Shown here piece after piece: positions 47,452 to 54,559 of a DNA stretch of 64,000 nucleotides (positions are counted from its first letter, which is position 1; each line of letters opens with the position of its first letter). The position numbers and the translations under genes are program-made. A model generated the notes under the pieces. That model worked only from the letters and a program-made list of their open reading frames with translations. It made no database searches and was not told the DNA's origin. Source of the stretch: Wohlfahrtiimonas chitiniclastica DSM 18708 (GTDB lineage: Bacteria > Pseudomonadota > Gammaproteobacteria > Cardiobacteriales > Wohlfahrtiimonadaceae); assembly GCF_000375345.1 (NCBI RefSeq), contig NZ_AQXD01000001.1, positions 574,600 through 638,599 of the forward strand, in the 5' to 3' direction.

Positions 47452-48873
47452 ATGACTATCCCTGCTTTAACCATTGATCCAATAGACAATTCAAAATTCC
47501 CTCTATCTTTATTAGAGCAAACTTTAAATGTTGATTGGCTAACGATTTATCAGGATCACCATGATAAAGCAGGGAAGTTGCGCAAAATTAATAATGGTAT
47601 GCTTTTAAATCTTGAAGATTTGGACTCATACTCTGATGAATTCCATAAGGGTGAAACTGAAATAAATACCCACTGGCATGATGGTCAGGAATATAAAGAA
47701 CTTTGGCGCTCTTATAAAAAATATCTTGTCGAAGGTTCACACTCAACACGTTTAATGCTTTTTTGTGATGGCACGCGTGTCTTTTTATCGGGCAATATTG
47801 GTCGCTTTGGTCGTAGAGACAACTTATTTAATTTGTCATTTGGTGAGACCATCCAAAAGGCAAATAAAATCCTAGCTAAATTTGGTTTACCTGCTTTTAC
47901 TTTTGGCAAAACAAATTGTTATCCATCATTGAGAGATGGAAGATTAATCCGCTCTCGTTTATATGGTGCCGTTATTACCCGTTGCGATGTGAACGTAAAC
48001 TTTGCAACAGGGTCGCCAGAAAATGCTCAATATCTTGTGGACTATTTACAAACTCGTTCAATTTCTCATGTGAGCAAGTCTGTAAGTGGTCGCAGCTCTG
48101 CACAATGGGGCAGAAAAGGTGGTCGATTATTCACAAAAGCTTATGTAAAGCATGAAGAATTAATGGCGCACTGTAAAACAAAAGATAGAGAATCCTTAGA
48201 AAAATCATTTGCTTATCAATATGCCAAAAAACATGGCGTTGTTCGTATTGAAACTGAAATAGATAGAAAAACTTTGGCGGATTCTGGATTAAGAGATTTG
48301 GAGCAAGTTACTATGGCGAAACTGGCAAGGTACGCAAAAGAGAAAATAGATCAACTACTCAATTTCCCACAGGAGAACCTTGAGTATTTTGATCCATTAC
48401 AAGTATTCACAGAAAAGAAACATATCAAAACTATTAGTATGTGGAAAGCAGGTTTGGACTTGCAAGATCGTCGCATTATGTCTAAGACCACTTTTTACCG
48501 CCATCGAAATGAAATTTTAGAAATTAGTGGCATTGATATTTCTGAAAGATTTATTGAAGGGGTATCCATTGAAGCCCGTTCCTTAATCAATCGTTTTGAT
48601 GTTAAACCGTTGTCATGTCCAGAAAACTATAAATTACATGTGAATATTGATTCATTGCCAGAAATGAACGTCATTAATTTACTCGAGCACCTGCCAACTC
48701 GTAAAGATATTAATGAAGCAACATTCAAATGTGTACCAACTCAAGAATTCCGTCAAATCGATTTATCAAAGCCTAACTATCAAGCAATCGCTGAAAGGAA
48801 GGCTGAAGAAAAACGCAGGTATGAAATGCGAAAACTATATGAAATACATAAAGAAAACAAGAGGAATCTATGA
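47452..48873 (+). CDS. Phage replication initiator (gene II/X family)
   Basis: A 473-residue protein resembling phage/plasmid replication proteins of the II/X family, which nick the double-stranded form to start rolling-circle replication. The N-terminal region (VDWLTIYQDH) and the RSRLYGAVITRCDVNVNFATGSPENAQ segment near residue 163 fit the family's beta-sheet core. The C-terminal half is basic and helical. An internal start could yield a gene X-type product, but none is obvious. It overlaps the next small gene by four bases (ATGA). Confidence 0.82.
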   Translation: MTIPALTIDPIDNSKFPLSLLEQTLNVDWLTIYQDHHDKAGKLRKINNGMLLNLEDLDSYSDEFHKGETEINTHWHDGQEYKELWRSYKKYLVEGSHSTRLMLFCDGTRVFLSGNIGRFGRRDNLFNLSFGETIQKANKILAKFGLPAFTFGKTNCYPSLRDGRLIRSRLYGAVITRCDVNVNFATGSPENAQYLVDYLQTRSISHVSKSVSGRSSAQWGRKGGRLFTKAYVKHEELMAHCKTKDRESLEKSFAYQYAKKHGVVRIETEIDRKTLADSGLRDLEQVTMAKLARYAKEKIDQLLNFPQENLEYFDPLQVFTEKKHIKTISMWKAGLDLQDRRIMSKTTFYRHRNEILEISGIDISERFIEGVSIEARSLINRFDVKPLSCPENYKLHVNIDSLPEMNVINLLEHLPTRKDINEATFKCVPTQEFRQIDLSKPNYQAIAERKAEEKRRYEMRKLYEIHKENKRNL

Positions 48874-49049
48874 CTTATGTATGTACAGAAGTCGTTAATG
48901 AAATTTGTCGTTCTTGGATCCAGAACACAAATATTCTGAATGGTTTGCCATCAGGCATGGGTTCAGAAATTGGTTGGCAATTGTTTCTAATCACATTGGT
49001 AGCATGGGGATTTAAAACACTTGCTAGATTTATTATCAATAAACGTTAG
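48870..49049 (+). CDS. Small phage membrane protein (minor coat candidate)
   Basis: A 59-residue protein starting inside the stop of the initiator gene, with GAGGAAT upstream. It has a short polar N-terminus with two cysteines, then one membrane helix (WQLFLITLVAWGFKTLARF) and a basic end. Size and location just before the major coat gene match pVII/pIX-like minor coat proteins. Confidence 0.7.
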   Translation: MTYVCTEVVNEICRSWIQNTNILNGLPSGMGSEIGWQLFLITLVAWGFKTLARFIINKR

Positions 49050-49060
49050 AGAATATTTTT

Positions 49061-49267
49061 ATGTTAAAGAAAATTAAAGGTGTTGTTTTAGGCGTTGCGG
49101 TAACTTCAATGGGTTCTTTTGCGCTTGCTGATGATTCAGCCATGATGGGAAAAATTAATGCTCAATTATCCACTGTCCAAACCAACTTGGAATCCGTAGG
49201 TGTTGCATTAGTAATTATGGCAGCTGTTGTCATGGGCTTTCGTTGGTTAAAAGCAAGCTTTTTTTAA
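49061..49267 (+). CDS. Major coat protein (pVIII-like)
   Basis: A 68-residue precursor. A signal peptide (KKIKGVVLGVAVTSMGSFALA) is followed by a mature chain of about 45 residues. The mature chain has an acidic start (DDSAMMGKINAQL), a hydrophobic middle (VGVALVIMAAVVMGF) and a basic end (RWLKASFF). This is the exact design of inovirus major coat proteins, whose basic end faces the DNA. A strong terminator follows. Confidence 0.9.
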   Translation: MLKKIKGVVLGVAVTSMGSFALADDSAMMGKINAQLSTVQTNLESVGVALVIMAAVVMGFRWLKASFF

Positions 49268-49285
49268 TTTGTATCGGTGGGATTG

Positions 49286-49311
49286 GGGGGACTTTGTGTC
49301 CCCCTTTTTTT
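49286..49311 (+). terminator. Central terminator after the major coat gene
   Basis: The stem GGGGGAC/GTCCCCC with a 5-base loop is followed by seven T. It occupies the same place as the central terminator downstream of gene VIII in Ff phages and would keep coat transcripts more abundant than the following genes. Confidence 0.93.
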
Positions 49312-49340
49312 AGGAATGAATTTATGAATATGGAATTTAT

Positions 49341-50447
49341 ATGGTTAATTTATATCGGTTTTGTATTGCCATTCTTTTTATTGCCATAAGTTTTGCTACA
49401 GCACAAGAAAAGTCTTGTTCTATTGAATCTTGTAATGAGCGATTTGGCTCTTGTGTCAAAGATGGTGATTCTATTTATTCTATTGTTAAGACTAAAACTA
49501 AGGAAATTGACGTAGCTGCAATGACTTTAGCATGTCAGGAAAGATTAGAAAAACTTGGTGCGTCTTTTGGTCGTTTTGAGCCTCCATTATCTAAGTTAAA
49601 ACCAAGTGATGACGCTGTTTCTTGTATTAATACAAAAAATACTCATCATTCTCATCTTGGTCGTCAGTCTTTGATTTATAAACAGAAAGAAACTAAGTCT
49701 CTTTATTGTTCTATATCTGTTGATCCAAAGCCTGATTTAACTGATTGGAATAATTGTAAATCTGGAAAAGATCATGGATTTTCATGGGTTATTATTGGTG
49801 ATGCACAGGGTGAAGGTGAATCAAGATATAAGCAAGAGTTTTGGGCATGTGATGATCCTGATATTTGGATTACTTATAACCATCCACCCGAATCCGGAGG
49901 GACGGCTGACCCAAATACTCCATCTAATCCAAATGATGATAGTAAAAATGGAGAAGATGGGGATTCTGGTTCGGGCAAAGGAGATAATACAGGATCAGAA
50001 AATGGTAGTGATAATGGCAATGCCCCAACAGGTAATGGTAATGGTAATGGTAAGGGACTATCACAATCTGAAGTTCAACAAGCTATTGAAAATGCTTTAG
50101 ATTCTAAGGGTAAATCTCTAGAGGGGAAAATTAATCAATGGTGGTTAAGCACCCAAGGAGAAATGGAAAAAGAGGGATTAAGACTAGGGCATGAGGCTAA
50201 CTCATTATTAGATAGTGGATTAGCTGGGTTGGTAAACGAAAAAGATATAAATCAGTTGGATCGCACATACCGCTTCCAATTGGGTGTCGCTAAGACATGT
50301 CCTGAACCTTATGTTTTAAATTTAGGCAAATATCAAATCCCTATACCATTTGATATTTTCTGCCAATTTGCCGAAATCATGGGGTACTTGGTTATAGCAT
50401 CTGCTTATATGTCAGCCATTTATATTGTCATGGGATTGAGGAAATAA
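49341..50447 (+). CDS. Phage adsorption protein (pIII-like)
   Basis: A 368-residue minor coat protein at the phage tip that would bind the host receptor. It has a signal peptide (residues 1-21), a cysteine-rich N-terminal domain (CSIESCNERFGSC and further pairs), and a Gly/Asn/Asp-rich flexible linker near residues 190-250 (GSENGSDNGNAPTGNGNG). The C-terminal domain ends in a membrane anchor (IMGYLVIASAYMSAIYIVMGL). This domain order is that of pIII. The N-terminal domain is unlike any receptor-binding domain I know. Confidence 0.85.
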   Translation: MVNLYRFCIAILFIAISFATAQEKSCSIESCNERFGSCVKDGDSIYSIVKTKTKEIDVAAMTLACQERLEKLGASFGRFEPPLSKLKPSDDAVSCINTKNTHHSHLGRQSLIYKQKETKSLYCSISVDPKPDLTDWNNCKSGKDHGFSWVIIGDAQGEGESRYKQEFWACDDPDIWITYNHPPESGGTADPNTPSNPNDDSKNGEDGDSGSGKGDNTGSENGSDNGNAPTGNGNGNGKGLSQSEVQQAIENALDSKGKSLEGKINQWWLSTQGEMEKEGLRLGHEANSLLDSGLAGLVNEKDINQLDRTYRFQLGVAKTCPEPYVLNLGKYQIPIPFDIFCQFAEIMGYLVIASAYMSAIYIVMGLRK

Positions 50448-50449
50448 TA

Positions 50450-50731
50450 ATGCAAACTTTCTTACAAGGTATTTTAGTATGGGTTTTATCTAGTGTTGTA
50501 TTACGTGTATTTGCTGGATTTGGTTTAGGATTTTTTACCTATACGCAAGTAGATAAGTACATTGAAAAGGCTATGAATTTCATGACACAGTATTTATCAG
50601 AGTTACCAACTTCATTATTACAAATACTACGTCTTGCTGAAGTTGATACTGCTATTTCTATAGTTTTTTCTGCATTATTAACAACCATTACCATTCGTGC
50701 GGGTATGGTTGTTTTAGGTGTTAAGCCATGA
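50450..50731 (+). CDS. pVI-like minor coat protein (DUF2523 type)
   Basis: A 93-residue protein with three hydrophobic segments (VWVLSSVVLRVFAGFGLGFF, LLQILRLAEVDTAISIVFSALL, and the end). It lies between pIII and the Zot-like gene, the place of pVI/DUF2523 proteins in inoviruses. It overlaps the Zot-like start by four bases. Confidence 0.82.
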   Translation: MQTFLQGILVWVLSSVVLRVFAGFGLGFFTYTQVDKYIEKAMNFMTQYLSELPTSLLQILRLAEVDTAISIVFSALLTTITIRAGMVVLGVKP

Positions 50732-51705
50732 TCACATTAATTACTGCGGTTCCTGGATCAGGAAAGACATTATCAGCAATTGCAATAATTCTTAAAGCTA
50801 TTGCTGAAAAAAGAATGGTTTACACAAATATTTCAGGTTTACAAAAAGAGTTAATTGATCCAACAGGAGTATATTTACATGATGCTCCCGATGATTGGAG
50901 AAAGACACCTGAAGGATCATTAGTGATTTATGATGAATGTCAGCAGCCACATTTATATCCAAGTGATGCCAAGCGTGGCAAAGTTGAAGATGAAAGATTG
51001 ACAGCCATGGAAACCCATCGACATACAGGGCATGATTTAATTTTTATTACTCAAGCACCAACATTTGTCCATCATCATATTCGTAAATTAGTTGGTGAAC
51101 ATATTCATTTATATCGTGCTCGTGGTGTATCAGGTGCCATGAAATATACATGGTCACATACTTGTGACAATCCAAATGATAGGGCAGAGCAACAACGCGC
51201 TGATTCTTACTTTTGGAAATATGATAAAAGTCTTTATAAATATTATAAGTCTGCATCAGTACATACGTATAAATTTAAAGTACCAAAAAAGCTGGCAACG
51301 TTAAGTTTTTTTATATTGATGGCTATTGGTTATTTAATTTATAAAGTTTTTTATAATGATGGATTGTCAATGTTGGCAGGCAACGAGATACATTCATTAG
51401 CAACACAAGAACCTAACACCCCCGCGACCGTCAAGCCGACGCACAATGTGCCGGCGACGGTCGGGGGTTATACGCCACCACCAACTAATTATTTGGCTGA
51501 AACAACACCCGAAAGAATTTATGCTTTCTCAGCAGTTCCAGAAGCCATACCTGTTAGCGGTTGTGTAAGTTATCGGAATAAATGTATGTGTTTTAGTGAA
51601 GCAGGGTATACGCTTGAACTTGAAAACAAAGTATGTCGTGATGCCATTAAATCACCATTACCACGAGTGATCCAACAACGATCTGGCAATAGTCGAAAGG
51701 TATGA
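50728..51705 (+). CDS. Zot/pI-type morphogenesis ATPase
   Basis: A 325-residue inner-membrane ATPase that drives phage assembly and export. The Walker A motif VPGSGKT is at residues 8-14 and Walker B SLVIYDE at 64-70. One membrane helix (LATLSFFILMAIGYLIYKVFY) lies near 189-209, followed by a periplasmic part with proline/threonine-rich sequence and four cysteines near the end. This is the pI/Zot topology. A GC-rich hairpin-forming block lies inside the coding region after the membrane helix. Confidence 0.92.
   Translation: MITLITAVPGSGKTLSAIAIILKAIAEKRMVYTNISGLQKELIDPTGVYLHDAPDDWRKTPEGSLVIYDECQQPHLYPSDAKRGKVEDERLTAMETHRHTGHDLIFITQAPTFVHHHIRKLVGEHIHLYRARGVSGAMKYTWSHTCDNPNDRAEQQRADSYFWKYDKSLYKYYKSASVHTYKFKVPKKLATLSFFILMAIGYLIYKVFYNDGLSMLAGNEIHSLATQEPNTPATVKPTHNVPATVGGYTPPPTNYLAETTPERIYAFSAVPEAIPVSGCVSYRNKCMCFSEAGYTLELENKVCRDAIKSPLPRVIQQRSGNSRKV
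51418..51468 (+). repeat. GC-rich nested hairpin inside the Zot-like gene
   Basis: This 51-base block folds into one long stem: ACCCCCG with CGGGGGT, then ACCGTC with GACGGT, then GCCG with CGGC, then GCAC with GTGC around an AAT loop. Three two-base bulges (CG, AA, AC) all lie on the 5' arm. It encodes residues about 231-247 in a Pro/Thr-rich linker. Its GC content is far above the surrounding AT-rich phage DNA, so it may be an inserted palindromic element or a DNA/RNA signal. Confidence 0.8.
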
Positions 51706-51713
51706 GATTAAGT

Positions 51714-51737
51714 AAGCCCCAATATTTTTAGGGGCTT
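51714..51737. terminator. Hairpin between the Zot-like gene and the convergent small gene
   Basis: The stem AAGCCCC/GGGGCTT has a 10-base AT-rich loop. No T-run follows on either strand, so termination would be weak or factor-assisted. Confidence 0.4.
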
Positions 51738-51741
51738 GAAA

Positions 51742-52002
51742 TTATTTGAATTTGTGGAAGTTTCCTAAGATGTCAGTATCTATGTTAGTTGCACTACTTA
51801 TGCAGCTTTCAATATAAAGTAATTGCCTATCATCTATAATCCCCAACTGCCACAATGTTTTAACCATACCAATGGCTATACCCATAAATTGATTTCTAGT
51901 AATATCATCTATAGGCGTATCTTTCATAAGCTTTATACAAATGTCGATTTTATCTAAGATTAGATATAGTGTTTCAATTTCTATGTTTGTGTTCATGTGC
52001 AT
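51742..52002 (-). CDS. Small phage protein of unknown function
   Basis: An 86-residue acidic, mostly helical protein (IETLYLILDKIDICIKLMKD), with GAGG eight bases ahead of the ATG. No family is recognised. It is convergent with the Zot-like gene, and its promoter side faces the large inverted repeat. In other inoviruses, minus-strand genes at this place are often regulators, immunity factors or accessory cargo. Confidence 0.6.
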   Translation of the reverse strand: MHMNTNIEIETLYLILDKIDICIKLMKDTPIDDITRNQFMGIAIGMVKTLWQLGIIDDRQLLYIESCISSATNIDTDILGNFHKFK

Positions 52003-52083
52003 TTTTATTTCCTCATTTAGTATGTTGTGGCGAGATTCAACCTTATTCTGTTGAAGATTTGGAGCGAGCCTGCTGCATCAGTA

Positions 52084-52412
52084 TTTTTAGCGTTTATATA
52101 CTTTTGCGGCTGTCGTTCCTTATTCCGTCGTTAGTTTCTCGCTTCGCCTACAGATCGGTAAACAAACCGACAACAAAAAAACAATGGCGAAATAAAAATA
52201 ATTTTTGCACTTTATTTATTTAGACACAGGCATAACAAGCGACACTTTTTGTCATCTTGTAGACTGGCATCTAAATAAAAAAATTATTTTTATGGAGGGC
52301 GTAGCCTTTACCGTTGTTTTTTTGGGGGCGTAGTTTGTTCCGATAACTGTAGTGAAGCAAGAGAAACAGACGGAATAAGAACACATTGCATCTATAATAT
52401 AAACGCGTTAAG
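52084..52412. repeat. Large nested imperfect inverted repeat in the phage intergenic region
   Basis: The left arm (52084-52224) and right arm (52270-52412) are roughly 140 bases each and pair in reverse complement with scattered mismatches. Shared blocks include GCGTTTATAT, CTTATTCCGTC, GTTTCTC, CTACAG, ATCGG, AACAAAC, AAAAAAACAA, ATAAAAATAATTTTT and TATTTAGA. The centre forms a further hairpin (ACAAG-C-GACA with TGTC-AT-CTTGT, 52235-52260). It lies in the only large gene-free stretch of the phage, where filamentous phages keep origins and the packaging signal. Confidence 0.85.
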
Positions 52413-52671
52413 AAAATACGGAAACCACAAGTACTACAGTGAGCGCTAGCCGTAATCTAGGTTTTTAGGGAAAGAGATGCCGCCATACTTGGATGAGATC
52501 CATTTTATTAGCGTCCGACTAGGTAATTTGTTCAGAGTGGGTTCAGCAATTATTGTCAGCAAGCGTTTCAATAATCAGGGTTCCAATCGCAAAGAAATTT
52601 AGCGAATAAAATTAGCTCAGTAGGCAGCTCGGTCGCGTAGCGATTCCCCCAGAAAAAATCTAAATATAAGA
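52413..52671. other. Gene-free remainder of the phage intergenic region
   Basis: There is no open frame of note. It holds GTGAGCGCTAGCC near 52440 and a small hairpin (TCGC-GTA-GCGA near 52633). Two short stretches (52579-52591 and 52611-52630) loosely resemble tRNA T- and D-arms but in the wrong order. Replication or packaging signals are possible; none can be named. Confidence 0.4.
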
Positions 52672-52935
52672 TTATCGGCGTTGTGATCTATCTCTAAAGG
52701 TTAAATTATTATTTACTTCAGATTTAACAATTTCTTCTATAATTTTCTCTTTATCATCTTCACGTCGAATTGTAATAATGATTTCTTTTGGTTTATTACG
52801 ATATTTTTCTTCTTTTTCTTCCCATTTATTTAGGGCTTTAAGAATAAAATACCCAGCAATGATTGTAATTATTATTGCTGCTATTCCTAAAAGAACAAAC
52901 ATTAGAAATAATTTATCAGGATTCATAAAAAGCAT
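52672..52935 (-). CDS. Small phage membrane protein of unknown function
   Basis: An 87-residue protein from an ATG with GGAGC upstream. The frame stays open to 53028 with a GTG, giving 118 residues, but that start is less convincing. It has one membrane helix (FLMFVLLGIAAIIITIIAGYFIL) followed by a charged cytoplasmic-type tail rich in Lys/Glu (EEKEEKYRNKPKEIIITIRREDD). Candidates are an assembly accessory or a superinfection-exclusion protein; nothing in the sequence decides. Confidence 0.6.
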   Translation of the reverse strand: MLFMNPDKLFLMFVLLGIAAIIITIIAGYFILKALNKWEEKEEKYRNKPKEIIITIRREDDKEKIIEEIVKSEVNNNLTFRDRSQRR

Positions 52936-53071
52936 TTGAACTTTTGCTCCGTATTTGAATGATATGACGATGCCATAAGGACGGTTATAGTAATACCGTC
53001 CTTTTTTCCCATTTTGAAACTGAAACACAATTTTAACACGATGTTTAAAAGATTGGGTAGGGAACAGGGCA

Positions 53072-53302
53072 TTATAGAAAAGGTGGCTTTGAACCTTCTT
53101 TAAGTTCTAAATATTTCTGCTCGATTTTTTCTTGTAAGTTATTCTTGATAATGAATAACTCAATTTTTAAGCGTAGATCTCTAGAGAGTCCACTGAGTTT
53201 TTTATTTTTTATCTCACTCAAATAGCTATAACTAATATTGAGTTGATATGCCACACTAAACTGATCCAACTCGGATATAAAAATTAAGTCTCTAACTTTC
53301 AT
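53072..53302 (-). CDS. Small helix-turn-helix-like phage protein
   Basis: A 76-residue protein beginning MKVRDLIFISELDQFSVAYQLNISYSYLSEIKNKKL. The stretch FSVAYQLNISYSYLSEIKN looks like a Cro/CI-type helix-turn-helix. The start at 53302 overlaps the end of the 73-residue gene upstream, so the two are coupled. It could be the phage repressor or a transcriptional switch. Confidence 0.6.
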   Translation of the reverse strand: MKVRDLIFISELDQFSVAYQLNISYSYLSEIKNKKLSGLSRDLRLKIELFIIKNNLQEKIEQKYLELKEGSKPPFL

Positions 53303-53513
53303 TTTCTGTATCTCTAATTTTGAAAATAATATCTTGCATAGCTTCTTCAGCATAATTCATCATGACGTACTTGGCGAATTCACTCCACGAAATCTCATAT
53401 TCATTGTTGGTTTTCTTTTTGATCGTTTCACAGCAATCTTTTAAAAAAATAATCTCGTTTTTTGTAACTCCGATGGTACTCCGTTCAGGTGTCTTTTTAA
53501 CGGGTATTAGCAT
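53292..53513 (-). CDS. Small phage protein upstream of the HTH gene
   Basis: A 73-residue protein, basic at the start (MLIPVKKTPERSTIGVTKNE) and acidic at the end, predicted to be helical. GGAG precedes the ATG. It is the first gene of the minus-strand pair next to the right attachment site. Its role may be regulatory; no family is recognised. Confidence 0.55.
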   Translation of the reverse strand: MLIPVKKTPERSTIGVTKNEIIFLKDCCETIKKKTNNEYEISWSEFAKYVMMNYAEEAMQDIIFKIRDTENES

Positions 53514-53681
53514 TTCGAGTTCTCCAATTCAATAAGTCAGTATGATTATATAGGTTATAATTTATTGATCATTGAATATGAGATATGAGAACATAAATTT
53601 TATGTTTCATATATTGACGTATATTTCATACGATATACAATGTGAAATTAGTTTTGAATCAGTTGAAATTATATAACCACA

Positions 53682-53709
53682 ATTTCCACTTCTATATATT
53701 ATGTTAAAT
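53682..53709 (+). other. Chromosomal dif site (right prophage junction, attR)
   Basis: The XerC-side half is ATTTCCACTTC, the centre TATATA and the XerD-side half TTATGTTAAAT. The last 11 bases equal the XerD half of E. coli dif, and the overall 11-6-11 layout is the same. This is probably the working dif for chromosome dimer resolution, which would put the replication terminus in this window. Confidence 0.82.
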
Positions 53710-53996
53710 TATATTTATATGCGTGATTGCCCTTGATTCATGATTTCTACATTAAAAAATATTTACCGCTCTTATTATTACACTCATCATATTCATCAAG
53801 ATTCACCTTTAATCTCATCATACCAAAAATGATCATTCTTAAAGTGTGATTGCATTTCATTTCATGGCGATCATAAATCCCACACAATATTTCACACTCA
53901 ATTTGCCAATCGGTTAACTGTGTATGAAATCTGGATGATTTTTAGCCTCAAACATATGTGCTCAGTTTTTCTAGAAGTGACCTAGGAGGCACATTG

Positions 53997-54194
53997 ATGA
54001 ATTCTACGCGCGTACGATTACATTTTTATATACAGCATTCTGCCCTATTCAATGTTTATTTTAATGATTTTAGGCTTTATTTCAGATGGTGGAATTTAAG
54101 ATCAATGCTGGTGAGGTTTAATGTTTTAACAAACGCTATTGACCGACGGTCAGTTGGTTACCCTGAATATTCCCAACAGTTTAATTCAGCTTAA
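53997..54194 (+). CDS. Doubtful small ORF with strong ribosome site
   Basis: A 65-codon frame begins seven bases after AGGAGG. The product (MNSTRVRLHFYIQHSALFNVYF, shown in part, then FRLYFRWWNLRSMLVRF) is basic and aromatic with no family resemblance. The palindrome at 54140 falls inside the frame. Coding is uncertain; only the ribosome site argues for it. Confidence 0.25.
   Translation: MNSTRVRLHFYIQHSALFNVYFNDFRLYFRWWNLRSMLVRFNVLTNAIDRRSVGYPEYSQQFNSA
54140..54152. promoter_or_regulatory. TetR-type palindrome TGACCGACGGTCA, copy near dif
   Basis: A perfect 13-base palindrome (TGACCG-A-CGGTCA). With its flank it equals the 17484 copy on the opposite strand over about 16 bases and shares TGAC-N5-GTCA with the TetR-gene operator. 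Confidence 0.6.
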
Positions 54195-54500
54195 TTTTAA
54201 TTGCTCACTTAATATTGGCATTGATATCTCTGTACTAAAATAACGGCGATCATCATACCATATTTTAATCACGCTGCATTTCCTTTAACTTCTAAGTTAT
54301 AGATTGATGTTTTAGCTAGATGAGATAATGATTCAGCCAGTCTCTTAAAATTGTCCATCCATATTAAAAGATTATATTTATCCACCCTATTCACTTGCAT
54401 GATCATTTAGATCGTGACATGTGGGGGTAATTATTTGTTGATATTTTATTTGGGCTTTGAAGAATGATGACTTTTGTTGATTTGATATTATAAATAATAT

Positions 54501-54513
54501 TGACCGACGGTCA
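54501..54513. promoter_or_regulatory. TetR-type palindrome TGACCGACGGTCA, copy near ilvD
   Basis: This is the same perfect 13-base palindrome, with reverse-strand flanks CGACTGACC...GGTCAATAT that resemble the TetR-gene operator flanks (CGACTGAC...GGTCAATAT). It lies just past the ilvD terminator. Confidence 0.6.
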
Positions 54514-54529
54514 GTCGTTTAATGCCCAT

Positions 54530-54552
54530 TAAAAAGCCCACTTTCATGGGCT
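54530..54552 (-). terminator. Terminator after ilvD
   Basis: On the minus strand AGCCCA/TGGGCT with a 6-base loop is followed by TTTTT. Confidence 0.85.
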
Positions 54553-54559
54553 CAGAAAT

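Larger units (their letters stand above)
47036..53709 (+). mobile_element. Filamentous (inovirus) prophage integrated at dif
   Basis: A 6.6-kb element bounded by dif-like sites has the gene order of filamentous phages: putative ssDNA-binding protein, replication initiator, small coat proteins, central terminator, adsorption protein, pVI-like protein, Zot/pI ATPase. It also has four small minus-strand genes. Its DNA is visibly more AT-rich than the host genes. No integrase is present, which agrees with use of host XerC/XerD. All morphogenesis genes appear intact, so it may be active. Confidence 0.88.
53710..54559. other. 850-base AT-rich stretch between dif and ilvD
   Basis: No clear gene is present. 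It contains two copies of a perfect TetR-type palindrome (54140-54152 and 54501-54513), the second close to the ilvD terminator. A weak 65-codon frame with a strong ribosome site starts at 53997. The stretch may be scar DNA from earlier Xer-mediated insertions, or a regulatory region whose gene has been lost. Confidence 0.5.

Noticed and set aside
51969..52223. 84-codon plus-strand frame starting near the minus-strand 86-residue gene
   Set aside because: It overlaps that gene's start and runs into the left arm of the inverted repeat. It has no ribosome site, and its cysteine/phenylalanine-rich sequence looks non-coding.
52579..52640. tRNA-like pieces (GGTTCCAATC and TTAGCTCAGTAGGCAG)
   Set aside because: T-arm-like sequence comes before D-arm-like sequence, and no acceptor stem or anticodon arm can be drawn. 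Treated as chance or a scar.
53052..53064. GGGTAGGG as a KOPS-type FtsK orienting motif near dif
   Set aside because: A single 8-base match inside phage DNA is not enough, and the host's KOPS sequence is unknown.
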